From positions 1 to 11,002 of the forward strand of contig JAHYYL010000016.1 of NCBI GenBank assembly GCA_019424965.1: a DNA stretch of 11,002 nucleotides, given 5' to 3'. The position numbers and the translations under genes are program-made. Every line of letters begins with the position of its first letter. The first letter of the stretch is position 1. A model generated the notes under the pieces. The model ran no database searches and had not been told where the DNA came from. It saw nothing but the letters and a program-made list of their open reading frames with translations. Positions 1-5,708 of the stretch are shown piece after piece. The DNA comes from Collinsella sp. (GTDB taxonomy: Bacteria; Actinomycetota; Coriobacteriia; Coriobacteriales; Coriobacteriaceae).

Positions 1-86
1 ACTGCGGGAGCGAGCCATCAGCTCAATGTGTTCGGCTGAGATCGGAAATCAACCAGCCCCGGTTTCTAGATGATTTAAAGAATCTG
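1..86. other. No supportable gene at left edge
   Basis: This is the stretch downstream of the P-loop ATPase gene. One minus-strand frame is open from about position 48 to the edge, but a stop codon precedes it and no start with a ribosome binding site is visible. Plus-strand frames entering from the edge close within 15 to 35 codons and show no recognisable family. A weak 4-bp hairpin (AACC/GGTT around GGGGCT on the minus strand, near 50-64) could help end the ATPase transcript, but it has no U tract. Confidence 0.5.
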
Positions 87-1088
87 CTAATTCGTCTTCA
101 AACACTCCGGTAAGACTTTCGATACGGCATTCATTGCCTGCGGCTTTAGGTACTGCTCGTTGAATCGTGCCTTTTTGTAAGCGTAGCGAGTGTCTGCTGA
201 GTATTTGACCAGCACATCGGTGAAGAATCGTTCCCAGCTTAAATAATCGCGACTTTCGATATAGCTTGAGGGATCTTCGAGGATCTTGGGAATGTCGCCG
301 CTGGGTATGAGCCCAGATCGCAAAAGCGTCCACTCAAATGATTCAGGGAGGAACAAGCGAACGTTCTTGTAAACGCGCTGTCCGAGCACCTTTTCGATGT
401 AGGGACCAAACGCTGCGCCGTCTCCTATGGCAAGGATGTTTTGCTCGGGACATTCGTGAATCGTTCGTTTTAGGTTCGCTACGCCGGTGGCGGTATAGCA
501 GGGGATTCCCAGTCGGTTGCAAAGGGTGCTATAGAATTGATAGCCAGACTTGCTATCCTCGACAATTACGGCGTCAGGATTGTCGAACCCTACGTTAAGG
601 TCCTGATACAGCATGCTTGCCGTGTGGTCATATAGCGGTTTAGTCACCGAGTAGAAGCGTCTGTCGCTCTTGCGGTCATTAATTGTCTTGCTTGTGGTGT
701 TGACTAGCTTTAGGATCTCGTCGACGCTGTAGGGGAGTTCGTTGGCGTCGCGACGAGATATCAGAACAAAATAGTTGGACGATCCGTTGATGGCTTTGGC
801 GAAGTCCTTTGAGTAGATAAACTCGTTGCCCTCATCTAGAAAGACGATCGAATCTTCGATGATCGACAGCTCGCGCTCCCAGCGTCTGCCGGAAAGCGTT
901 TCGCATGGCGCGTCGCAGCTGAGTGTAACGCCGCTTTCCGGTCCTCGGTCGTTGTAGTCGCGAATCATCGAGATGAGCGTCGTTTTGCCCGTGCCGCTGT
1001 TACCGCGAATGAAGGAAATGTTGCGTTTAAAGGTGAGTGTGTATTTGACCTTTGCACGCTCTACGACAACGGTATGCGTTCCCTTCAT
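87..1088 (-). CDS. P-loop ATPase, possible Toprim-like C-terminus
   Basis: A 333-residue soluble protein of unknown biological role. Seen directly: a Walker A motif GNSGTGKTT at residues 29-37 (K35, T36), directly after a short beta-strand-rich N-terminus, and a Walker B-like strand IVFLDE at 81-86 (D85, E86). A hydrophobic strand YFVLISRR at 106-113 could be the sensor strand. The second half contains VIVEDSKSGYQFY (174-186) and ILAIGDGAAFG (218-228), which recall the conserved acidic strand and the acidic loop of Toprim domains in OLD-type ATPase-nucleases, but the match is imperfect. There are no membrane segments or signal peptide. The ATG shares its A with the stop codon of the upstream gene (TAATG), so translation is probably coupled and the two products are likely partners. 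GC is about 47%, well below the neighbouring operon, which suggests horizontal acquisition. ATPase fold is fairly sure; function is unknown. Confidence 0.8.
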   Translation of the reverse strand: MKGTHTVVVERAKVKYTLTFKRNISFIRGNSGTGKTTLISMIRDYNDRGPESGVTLSCDAPCETLSGRRWERELSIIEDSIVFLDEGNEFIYSKDFAKAINGSSNYFVLISRRDANELPYSVDEILKLVNTTSKTINDRKSDRRFYSVTKPLYDHTASMLYQDLNVGFDNPDAVIVEDSKSGYQFYSTLCNRLGIPCYTATGVANLKRTIHECPEQNILAIGDGAAFGPYIEKVLGQRVYKNVRLFLPESFEWTLLRSGLIPSGDIPKILEDPSSYIESRDYLSWERFFTDVLVKYSADTRYAYKKARFNEQYLKPQAMNAVSKVLPECLKTN

Positions 1089-1537
1089 TACTCATCAACA
1101 TCCAAAAAGTCATTCGTGGCGCCGACAAACTCCTGCATGTTTCTGACGATGCGGTCATCGTTTTCAATGCGGATTTCAAAGTTCTTCCAGGGGAACTTCA
1201 TGATGTGGTAAAGGGTCACCAGCACATCCTGCTCTTTGCCAATTTTGAGCAGCCAGCGAGCGCAGTTATCTCCGCAAGTGGATGCATTGAACACCATGTT
1301 TGGGAGATTGCGCACCAGCAGCAGCGTCTTAACGCCGCCGGACAGTTCGAGTGGGGTGATTGAGCCCAGCTGCTTGCTTACGATGTTGTGGGGACCGATG
1401 AGCTCTGATCCGTCCACGCTTTTAATAATCTGTGCGGCCATAGGGTCTTCGAACCATGAGTCCAAGTATGAGTTCCTAAAATAGGTTTCGGTATCGTAGA
1501 TGGAACCGGGGTAATCCCCCAGGTGAATGCTCAGCAT
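1088..1537 (-). CDS. DUF4869-like small protein
   Basis: A 149-residue soluble protein with no signal peptide or membrane segment. From memory it resembles the DUF4869 family of small proteins from gut bacteria, whose function is not known to me. Conserved-looking blocks are GSITPLELSGGVKTLLL (residues 58-73), FNASTCGDNCARWLL (83-97, with two cysteines, C88 and C92) and LYHIMKF (109-115). The start at 1537 is chosen because GGAG lies six bases upstream and the protein then begins MLSIHLGDY. A longer in-frame start at 1627 would add 30 residues encoded by a terminator-like hairpin and is rejected. It is the first gene of a two-gene unit, overlapping the P-loop ATPase gene by one base. GC is lower than in the adjacent aro operon. 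It may be a regulator, substrate adaptor or partner of the ATPase, but nothing in the sequence decides between these. Confidence 0.75.
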   Translation of the reverse strand: MLSIHLGDYPGSIYDTETYFRNSYLDSWFEDPMAAQIIKSVDGSELIGPHNIVSKQLGSITPLELSGGVKTLLLVRNLPNMVFNASTCGDNCARWLLKIGKEQDVLVTLYHIMKFPWKNFEIRIENDDRIVRNMQEFVGATNDFLDVDE

Positions 1538-1543
1538 GTGCGT

Positions 1544-1547
1544 CTCC
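1544..1547 (-). promoter_or_regulatory. Ribosome binding site of DUF4869-like gene
   Basis: Minus-strand GGAG sits six bases before the ATG at 1537. It decides the start over the longer in-frame ATG at 1627. Confidence 0.7.
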
Positions 1548-1568
1548 AGACGTTGTGTGACTGCAATG

Positions 1569-1574
1569 ATTATA
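1569..1574 (-). promoter_or_regulatory. Candidate -10 box for ATPase/DUF4869 cassette
   Basis: A perfect TATAAT on the minus strand lies 31 bases before the start codon at 1537. A transcript starting about seven bases downstream would have a leader of roughly 24 bases containing the ribosome binding site. No good -35 box is found 16-18 bases upstream, because that position falls inside the strong hairpin at 1587-1622. Expression may therefore be weak or need an activator. Confidence 0.45.
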
Positions 1575-1586
1575 TGCCAGTAATAA

Positions 1587-1622
1587 AGTGCCGCCAGTAG
1601 CGAGGTTGCTGCTGGCGGCACT
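1587..1622 (-). terminator. Hairpin terminator at end of aro operon
   Basis: The arms AGTGCCGCCAGTAGC (1587-1601) and GCTGCTGGCGGCACT (1608-1622) pair over 15 positions with one G-U pair around a six-base loop. On the minus strand the stem is followed by TTATTAC, a modest U-rich tail, 46 bases after the aroQ stop. It probably ends the aro transcript and insulates the next cassette. Outer sequences TAATAA (1581-1586) and TTATTA (1627-1632) can pair again beyond a four-base bulge. Confidence 0.7.
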
Positions 1623-1667
1623 GGCATTATTAGCGTATGAATCGCGTTGATGGATTTGCTCGCGAGG

Positions 1668-2105
1668 CTACTTTTCGAGACGCTCTTTCAGCAGCTCTAA
1701 CGCGTGAGCGTAGCCTTGGAGGCCTTCGCCGGTGATGGTGGCGAAGCAGGCCAAGCGGGCGTAGCTCACCTGGCGGAAGTCCTCGCGCGTCTCTACGGCG
1801 CTGATGTGTACCTCGACGGCAGGGATGGCGACGGCCTTGAGGGCGTCGAGGATCGCCACGCTCGTATGCGTGTATGCCGCCGGGTTGATGACGATGCCGT
1901 CGACCTTGCCGTAGGCCTCCTGGATCTTGTCGACGATGCTGCCCTCGTGGTTGGACTGGAAAACCTCGACCTCGTCGAAGCCCTGTGCGGCGCCTGCTTC
2001 CTGGCAGATCTGCACTAAGCGGTCGTAGTTGTCGCTTCCGTAGATGCCCGGCTCGCGTATGCCGAGCATGTTGAGGTTGGGGCCGTTGATGACGAGTGCT
2101 TTCAT
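1668..2105 (-). CDS. aroQ: 3-dehydroquinate dehydratase, type II
   Basis: A cytosolic enzyme for the third shikimate step, 3-dehydroquinate to 3-dehydroshikimate, by the type II (enolate) mechanism. The 145-residue length is normal for the family, which forms dodecamers. Motifs in order: NGPNLNMLG (7-15, N12), REPGIYG (17-23, R17 and catalytic Y22), QSNHEG (50-55), NPAAYTHTS (74-82, N74 and catalytic H80), EVHIS (98-102, H100, S102) and REDFR (107-111, R111). These match the active-site residues known from the Mycobacterium tuberculosis enzyme. The start at 2105 is set by AAAGGAAG upstream. A longer reading of the frame would run through the hairpin and into aroEK. It is the last gene of the aro operon, 64 bases after aroEK, and those 64 bases contain a hairpin, so its expression may be tuned separately. 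The identity is secure. Confidence 0.96.
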   Translation of the reverse strand: MKALVINGPNLNMLGIREPGIYGSDNYDRLVQICQEAGAAQGFDEVEVFQSNHEGSIVDKIQEAYGKVDGIVINPAAYTHTSVAILDALKAVAIPAVEVHISAVETREDFRQVSYARLACFATITGEGLQGYAHALELLKERLEK

Positions 2106-2110
2106 GGTTG

Positions 2111-2118
2111 CTTCCTTT
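2111..2118 (-). promoter_or_regulatory. Ribosome binding site of aroQ
   Basis: Minus-strand AAAGGAAG lies five to twelve bases before the ATG at 2105. It fixes the start against a 65-codon in-frame extension upstream. Confidence 0.75.
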
Positions 2119-2126
2119 GCGATTGG

Positions 2127-2167
2127 AAAACCACCACAAAGGCGCCTGTCCCCTCTGTGGTGGTTTT
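2127..2167 (-). terminator. Inverted repeat between aroEK and aroQ
   Basis: A perfect 12-bp inverted repeat, AAAACCACCACA (2127-2138) and TGTGGTGGTTTT (2156-2167), with a 17-base GC-rich loop. It begins three bases past the aroEK stop. The A tract on one side and T tract on the other give the look of a bidirectional intrinsic terminator, although the four Us are inside the stem. No promoter is visible between it and aroQ, so aroQ must rely on read-through. It may act as a partial terminator that lowers aroQ expression, or as an mRNA-stabilising 3' end. Confidence 0.65.
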
Positions 2168-2169
2168 GG

Positions 2170-3420
2170 TTAGAGAGCGGGTGGGAGGGTGTCGAGGAGG
2201 GCTTGGGCGGTGTTGGCGGCGCAATCGCGCGAGTCGATGAGGTAGTCGGCCCAGGCGCGGTAGCGCGGCATGCGCTGCTCGGCCAGCTTGTCGATGCCAT
2301 CGCGGGCGGTGATGGGGCGACCCTTGTGGGCGAGCTCGTCGAGCTTGCGGTTGAGCATCACAATCTGGCTGTTCTGGTGCAGCAGCGGGTAGTTCTCGTC
2401 GCGCGTGACCACGCCGCCGCCGGTGGAAAGCACCAGGCCGCTGCGCTTGGAGATGTCGGCCAGCGCCGCCGTCTCCTGTTCGCGAAACGCCGCCTCGCCG
2501 CGCTCGACGATAAAGTCGGCGCAGGGCATGCCCAGGCGCTCCTCGAGGGCGCGATCCAGATCGATGTGCTTTCGCCCCGTGAGCAGGGCAATCTGCTCGC
2601 CCACACGGGTCTTGCCCGAGCCCGGCATGCCGATCAGCGCGATGTTCTGTTCGCGGCGTGACAGGCGCTCCGTTACGTCCAGAATGCGCTCGCGCGGAGT
2701 GACCTGGCCGGTGTAGCGCTCAACGGCTTGCGCCGCCTGGGCCACGAGCATGAGCAGACCGCCGATGCAGGGGATGTCGCGGTGCTCGGCCTCGAGCATG
2801 AGTCCCGTGCGAGCGGGGTTGTAGACAATGTCGATAACGCCCTCGAGCGCATTGAGCCCCTCGAGTGTGCAGGGGGCGTCGGGACAGTGGGGGAACATGC
2901 CGGCGGGCGTGCAGTTGACGAGCAGTGCGGCGTCGGACTGCTGCGCGATGTTGTCGTAGTTGACTTCGCTCGTGCGGCCGACCGGCACGACGATGGCGCC
3001 CAGGTCGCCGAGCACCATGCTGGCAGTGGTGCCGGCGCCACCGGTGGCACCGAGCACGAGGGCCTTCTTGCCGGCGACCTCAACGCCCAGCTCCTCGACT
3101 AGGCACTGAAAGCCGAAGTAGTCGGTGTTGTCGCCGCGCAGGCGGCCGTCGGGCAGGCGCGTGATGGTGTTGACGTTTCCCATACGCTCGGCGAGTGGAC
3201 TCAGCTCGTCCAGGTATTCCATGACGGCGCGCTTGTAGGGGATGGTCACGTTGGTGCCCTCCCATTCGTCACCCGTCATAAAAGCCTGGAGGTCCTCGGG
3301 CTCGCGCTCAAATCGTACGTACTCGAGCCCCGCGAGCTCCTTGTAGATGGTCGGGGTGTAGCTGTGGCCCAGCACGCGGCCCAGCACGCCGTAGGGGCGG
3401 GTTGCGGCGACATCGGTCAT
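2170..3420 (-). CDS. aroEK: Shikimate dehydrogenase-shikimate kinase fusion
   Basis: A 416-residue cytosolic protein that should carry out two consecutive steps: NADPH-dependent reduction of 3-dehydroshikimate to shikimate, then ATP-dependent 3-phosphorylation. The AroE domain spans roughly residues 8-250: GHSYTP (18-23, substrate serine/threonine), NVTIPYK (57-63, catalytic K63), GNVNTI (81-86), GDNTD (96-100, D100), the cofactor loop GATGGAG (124-130) and VGRT (147-150). The AroK domain spans roughly 258-416: Walker A GMPGSGKT (264-271), DLD (287-289), FR (312-313, R313), TGGG (333-336), lid KGRP (366-369, R368) and R383. All key residues of both halves are present, so both should be active. 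The start abuts the pheA stop with no gap, and GGAGGT seven bases upstream lies in the last codons of pheA. Separate AroE and AroK proteins are usual, so the fusion is notable. The identity is secure. Confidence 0.95.
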   Translation of the reverse strand: MTDVAATRPYGVLGRVLGHSYTPTIYKELAGLEYVRFEREPEDLQAFMTGDEWEGTNVTIPYKRAVMEYLDELSPLAERMGNVNTITRLPDGRLRGDNTDYFGFQCLVEELGVEVAGKKALVLGATGGAGTTASMVLGDLGAIVVPVGRTSEVNYDNIAQQSDAALLVNCTPAGMFPHCPDAPCTLEGLNALEGVIDIVYNPARTGLMLEAEHRDIPCIGGLLMLVAQAAQAVERYTGQVTPRERILDVTERLSRREQNIALIGMPGSGKTRVGEQIALLTGRKHIDLDRALEERLGMPCADFIVERGEAAFREQETAALADISKRSGLVLSTGGGVVTRDENYPLLHQNSQIVMLNRKLDELAHKGRPITARDGIDKLAEQRMPRYRAWADYLIDSRDCAANTAQALLDTLPPAL

Positions 3421-4566
3421 CTAGAGCACCTCCGTGTAACTGCCAAAGTAGGTAAAGCTCTCGCACACGTCGTCGATGGAATCGAGCAGGTCATCGAGGG
3501 CCTTGCTGCTAAAGGGGCAGTCCAGGTCAAAGTAGAACATAAACTCAAAGTCGTGCCCGGGGATGGGGCGGCTCTCGAGCTTGATGAGGTTGATATTGAG
3601 CGCGTAGAAGCGCTCGAGTACGCGATAGAGTGCGCCCGGCTCGTTGGCCGTGGTAATCATGAGCGAGGTGCGGTTGGCGCCGGGGTAGACGCGTGGCTCG
3701 CGGCTGATGACGACAAAGCGCGTGTAGTTGTTGTCCGAGTCCTGGATGTTGGGCTCCAGTACCTCCAAGCCGTAGAGTGCGGCGCAGCTGCGCGATGCGA
3801 TCGCGGCAACATCGGTGCGTTCGGAGCTGGCGACCATCTCGGCCGACATGGCCGTGTTGGGGTACTTGGTGGCGTGCAGGTCGTGCGCCTCGATAAAGCC
3901 GGCGCATTGGGCAATGGCCTGGCCGTGGCTGTAGACCTCGTGCACGTCCGCAAGCTTGGCGCCGGGCTTGACGAGCAAGTTGTGGTCGATTTTGAGGCGA
4001 AGCGAGCGCACGATGTGGAAGTCGAACTGCGCGAGCAGGTCGTAGACGGCGTTGACTGAGCCGGCGGTGGAGTTCTCGATGGGCAGCACGCCAAACTCGC
4101 AGAAGCCGTCGCGCACGGCGCGCATAACGCCCTCGAAGGTCTCGAAAAACGCGATGTCGGGCACATCGAAGAGTTTGCACGCGGCGATTTGACTGTAAGC
4201 GCCCTCAACACCCTGGCAGGCAACGGTGGCCGTCTGGGGGAAGGGCGTATCGAAGGCCTCGGCCGTGGCGTGTGCCCTTTGCGAGACCGTGATGCCCTTG
4301 AGCTCGTTGATATAGCGCTGCTGCTCGGCCTTGCTCATGCTCATGAGGAGACGGAACAGGGTGATGGTCTGCGCCTCGTAGCGCTCGGGCGCGCGGCTGG
4401 CAAGGTTGTTGAGCTTGGAGCGCTCACGGGCGGGGTCGAAGACGGCCTTGCCCATCTCGATTTTTGACTTGGCGACCTCGGTGGCAATGTCCATGCGCTC
4501 GACAAAGCTGTTGAGGAGCGTGGTGTCGATGCCATCGATGGCCTGGCGGATGTCAGCAAGGTCCAT
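3421..4566 (-). CDS. pheA: Chorismate mutase-prephenate dehydratase
   Basis: A 381-residue bifunctional P-protein for the phenylalanine branch: chorismate to prephenate, then prephenate to phenylpyruvate. The N-terminal AroQ-type mutase domain (about 1-90) keeps R7, R24, K35, D44, R47 and E48, which align with the catalytic residues of the E. coli P-protein. The dehydratase domain (about 112-290) shows GVEGAYS (119-125), ENSTAGSVNAVYDLL (164-178) and the signature TRFVVI (282-287). A C-terminal ACT domain (about 300-381) has GALYRVL (311-317) and ESRP (331-334), the phenylalanine-binding region in relatives, so feedback inhibition by phenylalanine is likely. Length matches the E. coli enzyme (386). 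The start at 4566 follows AAAGGGG. A longer in-frame start at 4653 would overlap aroC and adds unlike sequence. It lies 43 bases after aroC and directly abuts aroEK. The identity is secure. Confidence 0.96.
   Translation of the reverse strand: MDLADIRQAIDGIDTTLLNSFVERMDIATEVAKSKIEMGKAVFDPARERSKLNNLASRAPERYEAQTITLFRLLMSMSKAEQQRYINELKGITVSQRAHATAEAFDTPFPQTATVACQGVEGAYSQIAACKLFDVPDIAFFETFEGVMRAVRDGFCEFGVLPIENSTAGSVNAVYDLLAQFDFHIVRSLRLKIDHNLLVKPGAKLADVHEVYSHGQAIAQCAGFIEAHDLHATKYPNTAMSAEMVASSERTDVAAIASRSCAALYGLEVLEPNIQDSDNNYTRFVVISREPRVYPGANRTSLMITTANEPGALYRVLERFYALNINLIKLESRPIPGHDFEFMFYFDLDCPFSSKALDDLLDSIDDVCESFTYFGSYTEVL
3428..3433 (-). promoter_or_regulatory. aroEK ribosome binding site inside pheA
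   Basis: Minus-strand GGAGGT lies seven bases before the aroEK ATG and within the last codons of pheA (Glu-Val). As there is no gap between the two genes, this points to translational coupling and settles the aroEK start. Confidence 0.8.
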
Positions 4567-4571
4567 GGAGA

Positions 4572-4578
4572 CCCCTTT
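4572..4578 (-). promoter_or_regulatory. Ribosome binding site of pheA
   Basis: Minus-strand AAAGGGG lies five bases before the ATG at 4566. It sets the pheA start in preference to the in-frame ATG 29 codons upstream inside aroC. Confidence 0.7.
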
Positions 4579-4609
4579 CACGTGTCGGGGGATGTTGAGG
4601 GGTGGGTAG

Positions 4610-5707
4610 TTAGCGCTGAGCGGCGTCTTCGAGGAGGGCGTCCCAGATGGCAAGGGCGGCGGCTGCCTCGGCTACGGGGACAGCTCGGGGGACGATGCAG
4701 GGATCGTGGCGGCCGTGGACCGAGAGCTCGGCATTTTCCATAGCGTCCATGTCCACCGTCTGCTGCTCACGGCCAATGGAGGGCGTCGGCTTTACGGCCA
4801 TGCGCCACATGACGGGCGCGCCGGTCGAAATACCGCCCAGGATGCCGCCGGCGTTGTTGGACTCGACCTCGATCTCGCCGGTCTCGGCATCGATGCGATA
4901 CGGATCATTGTTCTCGCTGCCGCGCATGGCGGCCACGGCAAAGCCCATGCCAAACTCCACGCCCTTTACGGCGGGAATGCCAAACGCGATCTGCGCGATG
5001 CGGTTCTCGATGCCGTCGAACATGGGGTCGCCGATGCCTGCGGGAAGCCCGTAAATGCCGCACTCCACGATGCCGCCGATGCTGTCTAGTTCGTCACGCG
5101 CGGCTAGGATTTCCTCGCGCATGCGGCCGGCTGCGGCGGCGTCAATGCACGGCAGATCGTTCGTAAGGATCGCCTTGCGGTCGGCCTCGCGATAGACTAT
5201 GTCGTCCATCGGCAGATCGGAGATGCCGCCGATCTGCGCCACATGCGCCATCACTTTAATGCCGCGGGCCTCGAGTGCCTGCAGCGCGATGCCGCCCGCG
5301 ATGCATAAGGGTGCTGTTAGGCGGCCGGAAAAGTGCCCGCCGCCGGCGACATCGTGCATGTTGTGATACTTCATGCGCGCAGGGAAGTCCGCATGTCCCG
5401 GACGGGGCTTGCGGCGCAGCTCGGAGTAATCCTTGGAGCGCGTGTTGGTGTTCTCGATAATCGCGGCAATGGGCGCGCCGGTGGTGTGCCCATCGACCAC
5501 GCCGGCGATGATTTGGGCGGCGTCGGCCTCGCGGCGCTTGGTCGCGGTCTCGTCGCGACCGGGGGCGCGACGGTTCAAAAAGGCCTGCAGCGCTTCTTGG
5601 TCAACGGCGATGCCGGCGGGGACGCCATCGAGCGAGCAGCCGATGGCGGGGGAGTGCGACTGGCCGAAGATGCTTACGTGCAAGACGTTGCCAAAGGTCG
5701 AGGACAT
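4610..5707 (-). CDS. aroC: Chorismate synthase
   Basis: A 365-residue cytosolic enzyme that makes chorismate from 5-enolpyruvylshikimate 3-phosphate by anti-1,4 elimination of phosphate. It needs reduced FMN, which bacterial enzymes of this kind obtain from a separate reductase system. Motifs in order: GQSHSPAIG (15-23, H18), RRAPGRDE (46-53), RPGHADF (102-108, H105), GGGHFSGRLTA (122-132), NNAGGILGGISTG (284-296) and HDPCIVPRAVPVAEA (334-348, D335). These cover the three family signatures and both conserved histidines. Length is normal for the bacterial family. The ATG starts one base after the aroA stop, and its AGGAGG is formed by the last glutamate codons of aroA. It stands in the middle of the operon, between the enzyme that makes its substrate (aroA) and one that uses its product (pheA). 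The identity is secure. Confidence 0.97.
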   Translation of the reverse strand: MSSTFGNVLHVSIFGQSHSPAIGCSLDGVPAGIAVDQEALQAFLNRRAPGRDETATKRREADAAQIIAGVVDGHTTGAPIAAIIENTNTRSKDYSELRRKPRPGHADFPARMKYHNMHDVAGGGHFSGRLTAPLCIAGGIALQALEARGIKVMAHVAQIGGISDLPMDDIVYREADRKAILTNDLPCIDAAAAGRMREEILAARDELDSIGGIVECGIYGLPAGIGDPMFDGIENRIAQIAFGIPAVKGVEFGMGFAVAAMRGSENNDPYRIDAETGEIEVESNNAGGILGGISTGAPVMWRMAVKPTPSIGREQQTVDMDAMENAELSVHGRHDPCIVPRAVPVAEAAAALAIWDALLEDAAQR

Positions 5708-5708
5708 G

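Noticed and set aside
820..900. ABC-ATPase signature (LSG) before the Walker B of the P-loop ATPase
   Set aside because: LSG at residues 65-67 is only about 17 residues before LDE, shorter than in ABC proteins, and the following residues do not match LSGGQ. It is probably chance.
1630..2139. A second minus-strand frame overlapping aroQ
   Set aside because: It is rich in Arg, Pro, His and Gly as expected for a shifted frame of a high-GC gene, while the aroQ frame carries the complete type II dehydroquinase active site.
3364..4059. A 231-codon plus-strand open frame antisense to pheA
   Set aside because: It is a shadow of pheA codon bias, with low-complexity Val/Ala/Gly content and no motif.
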